Shown here: positions 1 to 8,564 of the stretch, one piece after another
Layout of the letters: each line of letters opens with the position of its first letter
Position numbering within the stretch: the first letter of the stretch is position 1
The notes under the pieces: generated by a model
Told to the model about the DNA's origin: nothing
The model's input: only the letters and a program-made list of their open reading frames with translations
The model's database searches: none
Source of the DNA: CASPLG01 sp965120375
GTDB taxonomy: Bacteria > Bacillota > Clostridia > Oscillospirales > Acutalibacteraceae
Reading direction: 5' to 3'
Assembly: GCA_965120375.1 (NCBI GenBank)
Contig: CBCPMW010000005.1
Span: forward strand, 116,497-180,496
Length of the DNA stretch: 64,000 nt
Translations under genes and position numbers: made by a program

Positions 1-1004
1 AACGCAAAAGCAGTCGGTTTAAGTTCTTTTTTTTCAGAAACTCTAATTAAATCAGCATTTTTAACGATACCAAAACTTTTTTCTGGACAAGCAAGTCTTT
101 TATTTAAAATTTTAGTCCTTTTCTGAATAAAATTGGATGGCATATACTCACACAAGATATCTTCTGCACAATAAACAGGTTTTGCTCCTTCTCGAATTAA
201 TTTATTAGTTCCACTTAAAAAGGTGTTACTACTGCAAGCCGGGACAGCAAAAAGGTCTCTGTTTTGTTTTTTAACTAAACTAGCCGTAGCTAAAGAACCA
301 CTTTTTTCTTCAGCTTCAACTACTACAGTTCCAAGAGACAACGCTGAAACTATTCTATTTCTAATTAAAAAATTTTGAGTATATGCCGGATAATTTGGTA
401 TATATTCTGATATAACAGCACCGTTTTTTGAGATAGATTCTCTCACTGCAGCATTTTTCATTGAATATTTATAGTCTATTCCGCAACCCAAAACCGCAAC
501 CGTTTTTCCTTTTTTTTGCATAGCCCCTCTGTGTGACAATATATCTATTCCAGTTGCTCCTCCACTTATAACAATTGCTCCATATTCCCCCAGCTTTTCT
601 GCAATATCAAATGCCGTTTGCATACCATACTTACTGGCATTTCTCGCACCTACCATGGAAATACAAACTTTACTGTCCAAATCGGGTAAAACTCCGTTTA
701 CATATAAAACACAAGGAGGATCCTCAATACCTTTAAGCCTTTTTGGATATTTATCGCTACAAATCGGTACTACACTATACCCACTGCTGATACATTTATC
801 CAAAATAGAATACGATTCATCAAGCTTACAGTTCTCTATTTGACTGATTTCTCTGTCCAAAAAACAGCCACATAATCTCCAATTTAAAGGCCCTGCTCTA
901 TAAAAATCCTCTGCACTTTTGTATAAACTATTTACAACTCTCAATTTTTTGCTAGCGTAGCCCAAAGCCTGCTGCAGCCAAATCCAATAAACAATTTCAT
1001 CCAT
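1..1004 (-). CDS. dprA: DNA-processing protein DprA (3' end outside window)
   Basis: DprA/Smf loads RecA onto incoming single-stranded DNA in natural transformation. The reading frame is open from an ATG at 1004 to the window edge (334 codons), so the C-terminus is missing. The Rossmann core is clear: SMVGARNASKYG, then ISGGATGIDILSHRGAM (family form SGxARGID..AH), then AVLGCG and a SGSLATASL segment. The N-terminal part resembles the usual helical domain. It starts 15 bases after the SpoU-type methyltransferase stop, with GGGTTG upstream of the ATG, so the two are probably co-transcribed. The identification is firm; completeness cannot be judged. Confidence 0.93.
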   Translation of the reverse strand, partial: MDEIVYWIWLQQALGYASKKLRVVNSLYKSAEDFYRAGPLNWRLCGCFLDREISQIENCKLDESYSILDKCISSGYSVVPICSDKYPKRLKGIEDPPCVLYVNGVLPDLDSKVCISMVGARNASKYGMQTAFDIAEKLGEYGAIVISGGATGIDILSHRGAMQKKGKTVAVLGCGIDYKYSMKNAAVRESISKNGAVISEYIPNYPAYTQNFLIRNRIVSALSLGTVVVEAEEKSGSLATASLVKKQNRDLFAVPACSSNTFLSGTNKLIREGAKPVYCAEDILCEYMPSNFIQKRTKILNKRLACPEKSFGIVKNADLIRVSEKKELKPTAFA

Positions 1005-1019
1005 AAATTTTTCAACCCT

Positions 1020-1805
1020 TTATTTGCTTATTTCCCACATTGCTATTCCAGATGCAACCGCCGCATTTAATGAATCTGAATCTTCATCCATAGGTATAAA
1101 AGAGCAATACATACAAGCTTCTTTGACTTTATCGCTAATACCATTGCCCTCATTTCCTATAACAAGTGCGATTCTTTCCAAATTTTTAAATTCTGTTATC
1201 TTTTTAGCTCTTCTTTCGGCCACCATTGCTATGCTGCAGATCCCTTTTTTATTTAAATCATAGACAGTTCTTTCTAAGTCGTTTGAGATCAAAATTTTTA
1301 CCCTGAACAAACTTCCCATACTACTTTTTAAAGTTTTTGGATTGTAGATGTCACAAGAATCTTTTGAAATTATTATACCGTCAAAACCTAAAGCATTACA
1401 TGTCCTAATAATAGCTCCCAAATTAGACGGATTTTGGATTCTGTCAAGCAAAATCACCCTTTTAAGTTCATCTTCTAAATTTAACCTTTTTTCACTAAAA
1501 TTGCATATACATAAAATCCCTTGTGGACTTTTCGTATCGGATATGGATTTCATTACATCTTTACTAACTACGAAGTTTTCGTCAGAAAATTCCAAAATGT
1601 CTATTACTTTACCAGAAAATTTATTAAGAAACTCTTCTGTATAAAAAATTTTATCTATCTTTACACCACTTTTTACCGCATCAAGGCACATCCTAAGACC
1701 TTCTACGATAAAGTGTTGGTTTTCTTTTCTTTCTTTAGAAGATTTTAGTAATTTTATAATATATTTTATTTTTTCATTGCTCCGGCTATTTATCAAGTTT
1801 GGCAA
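1020..1805 (-). CDS. SpoU/TrmH-family RNA 2'-O-methyltransferase
   Basis: AdoMet-dependent 2'-O-ribose methyltransferase acting on rRNA or tRNA (RlmB/TsnR/YsgA type), 261 aa. The three SPOUT motifs are visible: motif 1 around NPSNLGAIIRTCNALGF, motif 2 IALVIGNEGNGIS, and motif 3 IPMDEDSDSLNAAVASGIA, which form the trefoil-knot cofactor site. The N-terminal ~90 residues match the substrate-binding domain of this family. The start is TTG at 1805, with GGGGGATGAAAG just upstream; an ATG within that stretch is out of frame. It follows rplT, as ysgA lies near infC-rpmI-rplT in bacilli. The exact RNA target is not determinable. Confidence 0.9.
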   Translation of the reverse strand: MPNLINSRSNEKIKYIIKLLKSSKERKENQHFIVEGLRMCLDAVKSGVKIDKIFYTEEFLNKFSGKVIDILEFSDENFVVSKDVMKSISDTKSPQGILCICNFSEKRLNLEDELKRVILLDRIQNPSNLGAIIRTCNALGFDGIIISKDSCDIYNPKTLKSSMGSLFRVKILISNDLERTVYDLNKKGICSIAMVAERRAKKITEFKNLERIALVIGNEGNGISDKVKEACMYCSFIPMDEDSDSLNAAVASGIAMWEISK

Positions 1806-1871
1806 CTTTCATCCCCCAGAATTTGAAAAGCAAAAAGTCACGCTCCACGGAACGCAACTTACCTAAAATCT

Positions 1872-2222
1872 TTAATCAGCTTTTACTTTTTCAACTAAAC
1901 TTGTAAAAGCATTCTCATCAGATATAGCAATCTCAGACAGCATCTTACGGTTTAAGAGTATTCCAGCCTTTTTTAGTCCATTCATAAATCTTGAATAATT
2001 CAAACCTCTCATCTTACACGCTGCAGAAATCCTAGTAATCCACAGTCTTCTGAAATCACGTTTCCTATGACGCCTTCCAATATAAGCATAGTTTCCAGAC
2101 TTCATTACAGCCTGTTTAGCCATCTTGAAATGCTTGCTTTTAGCACCCCAATATCCTTTTGCTAATTTTAATACTCTTTTCCTTCTTTTCCTAGTAACCA
2201 GTGCACCTTTTATGCGTGCCAT
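1872..2222 (-). CDS. rplT: 50S ribosomal protein L20
   Basis: L20 binds 23S rRNA early in large-subunit assembly and, in Firmicutes, represses its own infC-rpmI-rplT mRNA. The 116-aa length is normal. The N-terminus is the typical very basic VTRKRRKRVLKLAKGYWG stretch, followed by the RHRKRDFRRLWITRISAA core and the C-terminal three-helix region. It is the last gene of the infC-rpmI-rplT operon, 39 bases downstream of rpmI, with an AGGT-type ribosome binding site. Confidence 0.98.
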   Translation of the reverse strand: MARIKGALVTRKRRKRVLKLAKGYWGAKSKHFKMAKQAVMKSGNYAYIGRRHRKRDFRRLWITRISAACKMRGLNYSRFMNGLKKAGILLNRKMLSEIAISDENAFTSLVEKVKAD

Positions 2223-2261
2223 CTTATTTACCTCCGTCTAACAAATCTTTAAATCCATAGT

Positions 2262-2483
2262 TTATCCACAAGCAACCAGCCTCAATATCCTCTTTGCATT
2301 TGTCACATCAGCTATAGTAGCTTTTCTAAGGTGCCTCTTCTTTTTAGAGGACTTTTTAGTAAGTATATGATTCATATAGGCATGCGAACGCACAACCTTA
2401 CCGCTCCCCGTCACCTTAAACCTTTTTTTCGCACCGCTGTGAGTCTTTATCTTATACGACTTTATTTTTTTTGTCTTACGCAT
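2262..2483 (-). CDS. rpmI: 50S ribosomal protein L35
   Basis: Small basic protein of the large subunit. Starting at the ATG at 2483 gives 73 aa beginning MRKTKKIKSYKIKTHSGAKK, matching the family N-terminus (KxKTHSGAAKRFK). The frame extends upstream to 2519, but the extra residues do not look like L35 and a GGGGGGAG ribosome binding site sits before 2483. The family is usually about 65 aa. Middle gene of the operon. Confidence 0.95.
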   Translation of the reverse strand: MRKTKKIKSYKIKTHSGAKKRFKVTGSGKVVRSHAYMNHILTKKSSKKKRHLRKATIADVTNAKRILRLVACG

Positions 2484-2608
2484 TTTCTGACTGCACTCCC
2501 CCCATAATTTTTTATACAAACATTATTCCCTATACTACTTTTGTGCGCAAAAATTACTAAAAATACAAACCATCCTCCAAAAGACACAAACAGTACCTTT
2601 AAGGAACC

Positions 2609-3196
2609 TCATACTTTACCGATTTCAGAACTTCCTGCATTGCAATTAACCCGCTTCTTACCTTTGTTCTGAATTGATTTCGCTGACAAAATCATATGCA
2701 TATTTTTCCCCTCAAGTACCGGAGCACTTTCAATCCTAGAAAGATGTTCACACCCTTTAGCAAACTCTTGCATCAAGCCATATCCTCTCTCCTCAGAATT
2801 GATAGTCTCTCTACCTTTAAATTTTATACAAACCTTTACTTTATCCCCTCGTTCCAAAAAACTACTTGCTCTTCCAAGCTTTGTCTCAAAATCTTTTTCA
2901 CCTATATTCAACGAAAGTCTAATCTCTTTTGTTACAACAACTTTCTGCTTTTTTCTCGCTTCCCTTCCCCTTTTTTCTTGCTCATAACAGTGTTTACCGT
3001 AGTTCATTATTTTACAAGTCGGGGGGACATTCTTTCCAGCATCCCCAGGTGAAACTTGAACTAAGTCAAGATTATCCACTTCTGCTCGTTTCAAAGCATC
3101 ACTCAAAGACAAAACTCCTAAATTCGACCCATCTGCCCCTATAACCAGAACACTTGAAGCTTTTATATTTTGGTTCACCTTCAAATCCCTAGTAAT
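2609..3196 (-). CDS. infC: Translation initiation factor IF-3, ATT start
   Basis: IF-3 binds the 30S subunit and discriminates against wrong start codons and initiator tRNAs. The protein matches across both domains (KIMNYGKHCYEQEKR in the first, the basic linker, IRLSLNIGEKDFETK in the second). I place the start at ATT 3196: it lies 8 bases after GGAGGTGTGT and gives an N-terminus M-T-R-D-L-K-V-N-Q-N-I-K that mirrors bacillar IF-3 (MISKDLxVNExIR). TTG at 3184 and GTG at 3178 lack a properly spaced site. A rare ATT/AUU start is the known autoregulation device of infC. The C-terminus carries about 15 extra residues compared with typical members. First gene of the operon. Confidence 0.95.
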   Translation of the reverse strand: MTRDLKVNQNIKASSVLVIGADGSNLGVLSLSDALKRAEVDNLDLVQVSPGDAGKNVPPTCKIMNYGKHCYEQEKRGREARKKQKVVVTKEIRLSLNIGEKDFETKLGRASSFLERGDKVKVCIKFKGRETINSEERGYGLMQEFAKGCEHLSRIESAPVLEGKNMHMILSAKSIQNKGKKRVNCNAGSSEIGKV

Positions 3197-3353
3197 CTCT
3201 ACACACCTCCAAAAAATCTCTTAAACAAAAACAAAGTACAGACGCAAAAGTTCGTCCGTACAATGCTTACCAAAAACCCGCAAACACATTTACCCATGAA
3301 AGCCGCGCCACAAGGGTGAGAACAAACCTGCTCTTCTTCATTTTCACAAAACA
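3197..3353 (-). promoter_or_regulatory. infC-rpmI-rplT 5' leader (candidate L20 autoregulatory leader)
   Basis: A 5' untranslated region of about 155 bases separates the predicted transcription start from the infC ATT codon. In Firmicutes this leader normally folds into an L20-binding structure that attenuates transcription. Here a GC-richer structured block is followed by a strong hairpin and a U-rich run before the GGAGG. The identity is inferred from position and architecture; I could not test it against the Rfam L20 leader model. Confidence 0.65.
3224..3261 (-). terminator. Attenuator hairpin in the infC leader
   Basis: In the transcript, GUACGGACG and CGUCUGUAC pair over 9 bp with one G-U wobble around an 8-base loop, followed immediately by UUUGUUUUUGUUU. 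This is an intrinsic terminator shape placed inside the leader, about 40 bases before the start codon, as expected for transcription attenuation. The wobble fits the minus-strand RNA; on the other strand the pair would be an A-C mismatch. Confidence 0.65.
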
Positions 3354-3359
3354 CACAGG

Positions 3360-3388
3360 ATTATACAACTTGCTGTAAATTTTGTCAA
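3360..3388 (-). promoter_or_regulatory. Consensus sigma-A promoter for infC operon
   Basis: Perfect TTGACA (3383-3388) and TATAAT (3360-3365) with a 17-base spacer on the minus strand, about 165 bases before infC. Confidence 0.85.
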
Positions 3389-3426
3389 TAATTTTTCATA
3401 AATTAAAAATTAAATGTTTGTAAATT

Positions 3427-4800
3427 TTATTTTATTTTCATTCCCGATTGGACTGTTTCTGTTTCCCCTTTGTCCTCCACAAGTTTTACAGTAATATCAA
3501 AAATGCTGTAATTACTTCTATCTCCAGAAGGACGATAAATTGTTAGTTTAACACTATCTCCTGCCTTATAATTGGATATTTCTTCTGACAAAACATCAAA
3601 TCCCACAACATTTATGTCATTTATTTTCATTATTATATCTCCTGTTTTTGCGCCCTTATTTCCAATATCACTGTCACTGTTAATTTTTGCTATAATTACT
3701 CCAATCGGAACATTGTATATTTGGGCCTGGTAAGCGCTAACCATTTTACCAGATATTCCAAGTATAGCACGTCCTGAAACATAACCGTTTGCAATAATAG
3801 AATCAACTACAGATTTAACAGTATTACTTGGGATTGCAAAACCCATTCCTTCGTAGTTTGTTGGAACAAGTTTTAATGAATTTATTCCGATCACTTGTCC
3901 ATACATATTAAGAAGTGCTCCACCTGAGTTCCCGGAATTTATTGCAGCATCTGTCTGAATATATTTAACTAATTTTTGTGAACCACCTAGTGAACGATTT
4001 AAACCTGAAATAGTTCCTCTTGTAAGCGAACTATTAAAACTTAAATCTCCTGCTCCTGGATTCCCTATTGCTAAAGCCCAATCTCCAACTTTTACTTGGT
4101 CTGAATCAGCAAAAGAAGCTTTAGTTAATCCTGTTTTTTCTGCTTTTATAACCGCAAGATCTGTTTTTTTGTCAATTCCCAAAACTTTGCCAGAAACTTC
4201 TTCCGAATTATTAAGGACAATTTTTATTCCGTATTTTGTCGAGTCCCCTACTACATGAGAATTTGTAACGATATATCCGTCTTCACTTATAACTACTCCC
4301 GATGCTCTTCCTATTGGATCCGAAAAAATATCAGCTTCAGAATCGTAAACTACAACTCCAACAACTGAAGGTGCTGCTTTTTCGTAAACTTGCCCTGCTG
4401 TTAGTTGATTTTCCTCTTCTGGAATTTCTTCTAAATTTATGGAAGTCTTATTTGTGGTATCACTAACCTCTTGTTTTATTTCGCTCTCTGAAAGACCACT
4501 ATTCCAAGGCCCATATATGTTATTACTCTTATTCAAGTAATATACAAGATACCCTCCAATTAAGGACAAAAGAACGACTAAAATTACAATTGTGGATATT
4601 AAAAATGTTCTCATTTTTTTGCTGATTACAACTAAACTACCTGAATTTTTGTCTTCGCTGCTTATGTCTTCAAAACTATTTTCCTGACTATTTTCGTCTA
4701 CAGGACAAATTTCCACCTTTTCTGGGTAAACGTAATTTTCCTGTTCGCTCTCCAAATTTTTATTTTGACTATTATCTAAGTTTTCAAAATCATAATCCAT
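3427..4800 (-). CDS. htrA: HtrA/DegP-family membrane-anchored serine protease
   Basis: Envelope quality-control protease, 457 aa. Residues 1-60 are acidic and Asn/Glu-rich (cytoplasmic), then one membrane segment at about 63-90, a linker, the trypsin-like domain and a C-terminal PDZ domain. The catalytic triad is visible: His in TNSHVVG, Asp in KKTDLAVIK and Ser in NSGNSGGALLN. The PDZ domain covers about 355-450 (GDIIMKINDINV). It lies 19 bases after a sensor kinase gene, so a response regulator, kinase and HtrA operon is likely, as in envelope-stress systems. AAAGGAAAT precedes the ATG. Confidence 0.93.
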   Translation of the reverse strand: MDYDFENLDNSQNKNLESEQENYVYPEKVEICPVDENSQENSFEDISSEDKNSGSLVVISKKMRTFLISTIVILVVLLSLIGGYLVYYLNKSNNIYGPWNSGLSESEIKQEVSDTTNKTSINLEEIPEEENQLTAGQVYEKAAPSVVGVVVYDSEADIFSDPIGRASGVVISEDGYIVTNSHVVGDSTKYGIKIVLNNSEEVSGKVLGIDKKTDLAVIKAEKTGLTKASFADSDQVKVGDWALAIGNPGAGDLSFNSSLTRGTISGLNRSLGGSQKLVKYIQTDAAINSGNSGGALLNMYGQVIGINSLKLVPTNYEGMGFAIPSNTVKSVVDSIIANGYVSGRAILGISGKMVSAYQAQIYNVPIGVIIAKINSDSDIGNKGAKTGDIIMKINDINVVGFDVLSEEISNYKAGDSVKLTIYRPSGDRSNYSIFDITVKLVEDKGETETVQSGMKIK

Positions 4801-4819
4801 ATTAAATTATTTCCTTTCT

Positions 4820-6268
4820 TCATAATTTCTTTTTGGGCAGTGCAAGCAAAAAAACTGTACTTTTTTCGCTACTTTCAGCCTTTATTTCTCCTCCATGAAG
4901 CAAAACTATTTTTTTTACTATATAAAGTCCAAGTCCTATCCCTGTTTTGTCCTCACTTCGAGATTTGTCTGTTTTGTAAAATCTATCAAAAATAAATTTT
5001 ATTTCATCTGGATCTATACTTTGACCCGTGTTTTCTATCGATAGTTTACAAAATTCATTGTCTTGATTAAGCTTAACTTTTATGTATCCTTTTTTGTTTG
5101 TAAATTTTACTGCATTTTCTACGAGATTGTACAAGGCTTGGTGTATCATATCTTTATCTGCTTGCAAAAATACCCTGCTACAACTATCTACTCCCTTGAC
5201 CTCTATCTTTTTATCACTTATTTTTTGTTCAAAAAACAAAAGTACATCTAAAAGTTCTGCAAAAATATCTACTTCAGACAGATTAACCTTTACCTTTTCA
5301 TTTTCTATACAAGATAAATCTATCATTCTTTTTACAAGCCTAGAAAGTCGCTTTATCTCTGACGAAACTATTTTTAGGTATTTTGTTTTGTTCTCATCTT
5401 TTATTACTCCATCTAGTATCCCATCTATAAACCCAGTAATAGTCATCATCGGCGTTTTAAGTTCGTGTGAAACATTTGCAACAAAATTCCTTCTAACGCT
5501 TTCAGACGCATCTAAAGATTCAGCCATATTATTAAAAGCATTTCCAAGATCCGCTATTTCATCTTGCCCGATTACTTGGACTCTCTTTGAAAAATCACCT
5601 CTAGCGACACATGATGCAGCTTCTGCTATTTGATTCAAAGGCTTTACCATGCTATAAGAAAGTTTTCTAGCGATCCAAAATGCGAACAAAAATGCAACCA
5701 AAAAAGTGATAAGAAAAAGTTTTAGTATATCTTGCTTAAATGACGTCAAAAATCCTGGATTCATAGCTGTAAATACAGCTCCTATCATCGTGTCATTTCC
5801 GCCGTATGAATAAACTCCTTCCCCAATAACATACTGATCAGACTTATATACACTAGACAAATCACTTGTCCCAGAATACCTCCCGCCTGACGAAATTTTG
5901 TCTAAAAACTCTTTCGGGATAGATTCCCCTTGAAACTCTGACTTGTTGTAAACTGAACTTATAATTATGTTACCTTTTGCGTCTGTAACAAATATATCAA
6001 TTTTCATGCTAGACGACAGAGTATCCATAAACATTTTTACTGCGTCACCATTAATCCACACTATATTGTCTCCCTGAACATAGCTGTTGTCTCCTACTAA
6101 ATTCGAAACATAATGTGCGTTTTCCATAAAAATTTCTTCTTTTTCATTTTTCCAATAATCTGTAACAAAAGTAAAAATTATCGAAACTATGATCAAAAAA
6201 GTCAATAAGCTAATAATTGTGTTGGTCCATAAATATTTTCTAAACAAAGCCCCTTTAGCCTTAACCAC
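4820..6268 (-). CDS. Sensor histidine kinase (OmpR-partner type)
   Basis: Membrane sensor kinase of 482 aa. Two membrane segments (about 13-35 and 185-205) flank an extracellular domain of about 145 residues. Then come a HAMP domain, HisKA with phospho-accepting His in NVSHELKTPMMTI, and HATPase_c with N box (LYNLVENAVKF), G1 (FDRFYKTDKSRS region) and G2 (GIGLGLYIVKKIV). The start is GTG at 6268, overlapping the last base of the response regulator stop, so the pair is translationally coupled. The signal is unknown; linkage to htrA suggests envelope stress. Confidence 0.93.
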   Translation of the reverse strand: MVKAKGALFRKYLWTNTIISLLTFLIIVSIIFTFVTDYWKNEKEEIFMENAHYVSNLVGDNSYVQGDNIVWINGDAVKMFMDTLSSSMKIDIFVTDAKGNIIISSVYNKSEFQGESIPKEFLDKISSGGRYSGTSDLSSVYKSDQYVIGEGVYSYGGNDTMIGAVFTAMNPGFLTSFKQDILKLFLITFLVAFLFAFWIARKLSYSMVKPLNQIAEAASCVARGDFSKRVQVIGQDEIADLGNAFNNMAESLDASESVRRNFVANVSHELKTPMMTITGFIDGILDGVIKDENKTKYLKIVSSEIKRLSRLVKRMIDLSCIENEKVKVNLSEVDIFAELLDVLLFFEQKISDKKIEVKGVDSCSRVFLQADKDMIHQALYNLVENAVKFTNKKGYIKVKLNQDNEFCKLSIENTGQSIDPDEIKFIFDRFYKTDKSRSEDKTGIGLGLYIVKKIVLLHGGEIKAESSEKSTVFLLALPKKKL

Positions 6269-6975
6269 TAAGCATCAACCTCAAACTTATATCCTACTCC
6301 CCAGACTGTTGTAAGCCGCCACTGACTAGAGGCCCCTTCAAGCTTTTCTCTAAGCCTCCTAATATGAACGTCTACTGTCCTGGAATCACCGAAATACTCA
6401 TATCCCCAAATTTTGTTGAGAAGAGCATCTCTTGTGAAAACTTTGTTTGGATTTTGAGCCAAATAGCAGAGAAGTTCCAGCTCCTTAGGCGGCGCATCGA
6501 CTTTTCTACCTTTTACTCTTAATTCATAACTGACAAGATTAATGTATAAATCTTTAAAACTAATTTCCTTTACAATGTCAACTCTGCTTTGCTCAGTGCT
6601 AACTCTTTTGAAAATCGCTTTTATTCTAGCTATGATTTCCTTGACTTCAAAAGGCTTAACAACATAGTCATCCGCTCCTAGTTCAAAACCTGCAACTTTG
6701 TCAGCCATCTCTCCTTTGGCAGTCAGCATAATAACCGGGCAAGAGGACTTCTTTCTTATTTCTTTACAAACTGTCTGACCATCAATCCCCGGAAGCATCA
6801 AATCTAACAAAACAAGATCTGGAGCACATTCATCAAATTTTTCAAGAGCCGTTTGCCCATCGAGAGCAATTTCAACATCGTACCCTTCCATTTCAACATA
6901 CAATTTCATCAGTTCGCAGATATTCTCTTCGTCGTCAACTATAAGTATTTTCTTCTTTAACCTTCTATTTCCCAT
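6268..6975 (-). CDS. OmpR/PhoB-family response regulator
   Basis: Receiver domain with the acidic pair in ILIVDDEEN, phospho-acceptor Asp in LVLLDLMLPGIDG, Thr in IMLTAKG and Lys in DDYVVKPF, followed by a winged-helix DNA-binding domain (KELELLCYLAQNPNKVFTR, TVDVHIRRLREKL). I start at ATG 6975 (235 aa) because GGTGGTGA lies 8 bases upstream; the frame runs five codons further. First gene of the regulator-kinase-htrA operon. Confidence 0.95.
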   Translation of the reverse strand: MGNRRLKKKILIVDDEENICELMKLYVEMEGYDVEIALDGQTALEKFDECAPDLVLLDLMLPGIDGQTVCKEIRKKSSCPVIMLTAKGEMADKVAGFELGADDYVVKPFEVKEIIARIKAIFKRVSTEQSRVDIVKEISFKDLYINLVSYELRVKGRKVDAPPKELELLCYLAQNPNKVFTRDALLNKIWGYEYFGDSRTVDVHIRRLREKLEGASSQWRLTTVWGVGYKFEVDA

Positions 6976-7141
6976 TTCAATCACCACCAATCAGATTTTT
7001 ATTAGCTTACACTTTAATTATATAATATATTTCTAGGAAAATGGTTAATAAACTTTAAATAATTTGTTGACTAAATGTATACAAATTAAAATTATGAATA
7101 AAATACTTTCTAAAATTGTATTTTTATTCTAAATTATATTG

Positions 7142-7170
7142 TTGCCAGTACATAGTTTTAATGATATAAT
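7142..7170 (+). promoter_or_regulatory. Sigma-A promoter for the 7.2-10.1 kb operon
   Basis: TTGCCA (7142-7147) and TATAAT (7165-7170) with a 17-base spacer, 20 bases before the first start codon and just before CGAGGTG. Confidence 0.7.
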
Positions 7171-7190
7171 CCCTCCGAGGTGTTTTTAGA

Positions 7191-7856
7191 ATGTGGTTTT
7201 TACAACCTGGCATTGGCATGGCGGATGTCATTACAAGAATATTAGCAGCTCTTGCAGTAGTGTTTTTATCTCTTCCGCTTCATGAGTACATTCAGGGTCT
7301 TTTAGCGTGTAAACTAGGTGACGAAACTGCGAAAGATTCCGGCTTTTTAACTTTAAATCCTCTGGTTCATTTTGATCCTTTAGGAGCATTTAGCATTTTA
7401 GTTTTTGACATAGGTTGGGCAAAAAAAATTCCAATAAATCCACAAAATTTTGAAAAACCGAAAAGAGATACAATCCTAGTCGCTTTATTTGGCCCTTTAT
7501 CCCACATGACGTCTGCTCTTTTTGGAACTATAGTTTTAAACTCTTTTGCATTTATGCCAGATTTTAGTTTACTTAGTTTATTTCAGAAATTTCTATCTTA
7601 TTTTATACTTATAAATATATCTTTATGTGTTTTCAATTTTCTTCCTATACCACCGCTAGATGGGTACAGAGTTTTGGAATCTTTGATCCCAGACAAGTAC
7701 CTTTTAAAATATTATTTGTATTACCCGTTTATATTAATCACACTTTTGATCCTAATGCTGTTTGGATTTTTTGACATTCCCCTCATGTTTATAAGAAGCA
7801 CTGTATTTAGGATTGTGATTAAACTTGGCAGTTTACCGTTTATGTTAATGAAATAA
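7191..7856 (+). CDS. M50-family (site-2 protease-like) membrane protein with altered zinc motif
   Basis: 221 aa with four or five hydrophobic segments. It has the architecture of the short M50B site-2 protease family found next to scpA in Clostridia: the LPLHEYIQG segment in the first helix, LACKLGDETAKDSGFLTLNPL after it, and the third-ligand motif FNFLPIPPLDGYRVLE. The zinc motif is normally HExxH; here it reads H-E-Y-I-Q, so the second His is replaced by Gln. The Asp of the LDG motif is present. The protein may therefore be catalytically impaired or use different metal coordination. Its stop overlaps the scpA start by one base. Confidence 0.85.
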   Translation: MWFLQPGIGMADVITRILAALAVVFLSLPLHEYIQGLLACKLGDETAKDSGFLTLNPLVHFDPLGAFSILVFDIGWAKKIPINPQNFEKPKRDTILVALFGPLSHMTSALFGTIVLNSFAFMPDFSLLSLFQKFLSYFILINISLCVFNFLPIPPLDGYRVLESLIPDKYLLKYYLYYPFILITLLILMLFGFFDIPLMFIRSTVFRIVIKLGSLPFMLMK

Positions 7857-8548
7857 TGGACAAAATACTTTATAAAATGCAGGATTTTGAGGGGCCGCTT
7901 GACTTGCTTTTGCATTTAATTGAGAAAAATAAATTAGATATAAAAAATATAAAAATATCTGACTTGCTCGACCAATATATAAATCATCTTAGCCGAATGG
8001 AAAAATTGGGTATCAAAATAAAAAGTGAGTTTTTGGACATGGTATCAAGACTTATTTATATAAAAACAGTTTCCATTTTACCAAAAGACAAAGAAGAAAA
8101 GGAACTAGAGAATGAGCTTTCATGTGAGTTAATAGAACACAAGAAGCTAAAAGAAATGGCAAATTTAATCAGTGAGAAAATAAATTTTGATTCTTTTGTC
8201 CGACTTTCTGAAGATATTTTACCAAACTACGAATTCCGCGGAATTATAAATGCCCATGAATTTAAAAAACATTATATGAATGCATATGCTACTTATAAGA
8301 ATTCTGAAAATACACCAAAGCAAGATGACAAAATACACCAAATAACGTCCAGAAAAATTGTATCTGTTTATTCTACGGCTATTTCTATTTTACGCAAAAT
8401 AAAAAGATTAGGATCATGCACATATTTTTCCCTTTTTGATATAAAAAGAATGTCAAAGTCATCTATGGTAGCTAGATTTTTAGCAATTTTAGAACTTATA
8501 AAATCTAAAAGAATTGAAATGAATAGCGATATAATAAAGCTAAAGTAG
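7856..8548 (+). CDS. scpA: Segregation and condensation protein A
   Basis: Kleisin subunit of the SMC-ScpAB condensin. The N-terminal signature MQDFEGPLDLLLHLIEKNKLDI is characteristic, followed by a helical region and a C-terminal winged-helix-like end (MSKSSMVARFLAILELIKS). The 230-aa length is normal. The start overlaps the preceding stop by one base and scpB follows after 16 bases. Confidence 0.96.
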   Translation: MDKILYKMQDFEGPLDLLLHLIEKNKLDIKNIKISDLLDQYINHLSRMEKLGIKIKSEFLDMVSRLIYIKTVSILPKDKEEKELENELSCELIEHKKLKEMANLISEKINFDSFVRLSEDILPNYEFRGIINAHEFKKHYMNAYATYKNSENTPKQDDKIHQITSRKIVSVYSTAISILRKIKRLGSCTYFSLFDIKRMSKSSMVARFLAILELIKSKRIEMNSDIIKLK

Positions 8549-8564
8549 GTAAAAGGAAGTAAAA

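Noticed and set aside
5082..5633. 183-codon plus-strand frame
   Set aside because: It lies wholly antisense to the histidine kinase, has no ribosome binding site and shows low-complexity Ser/Phe content typical of shadows.
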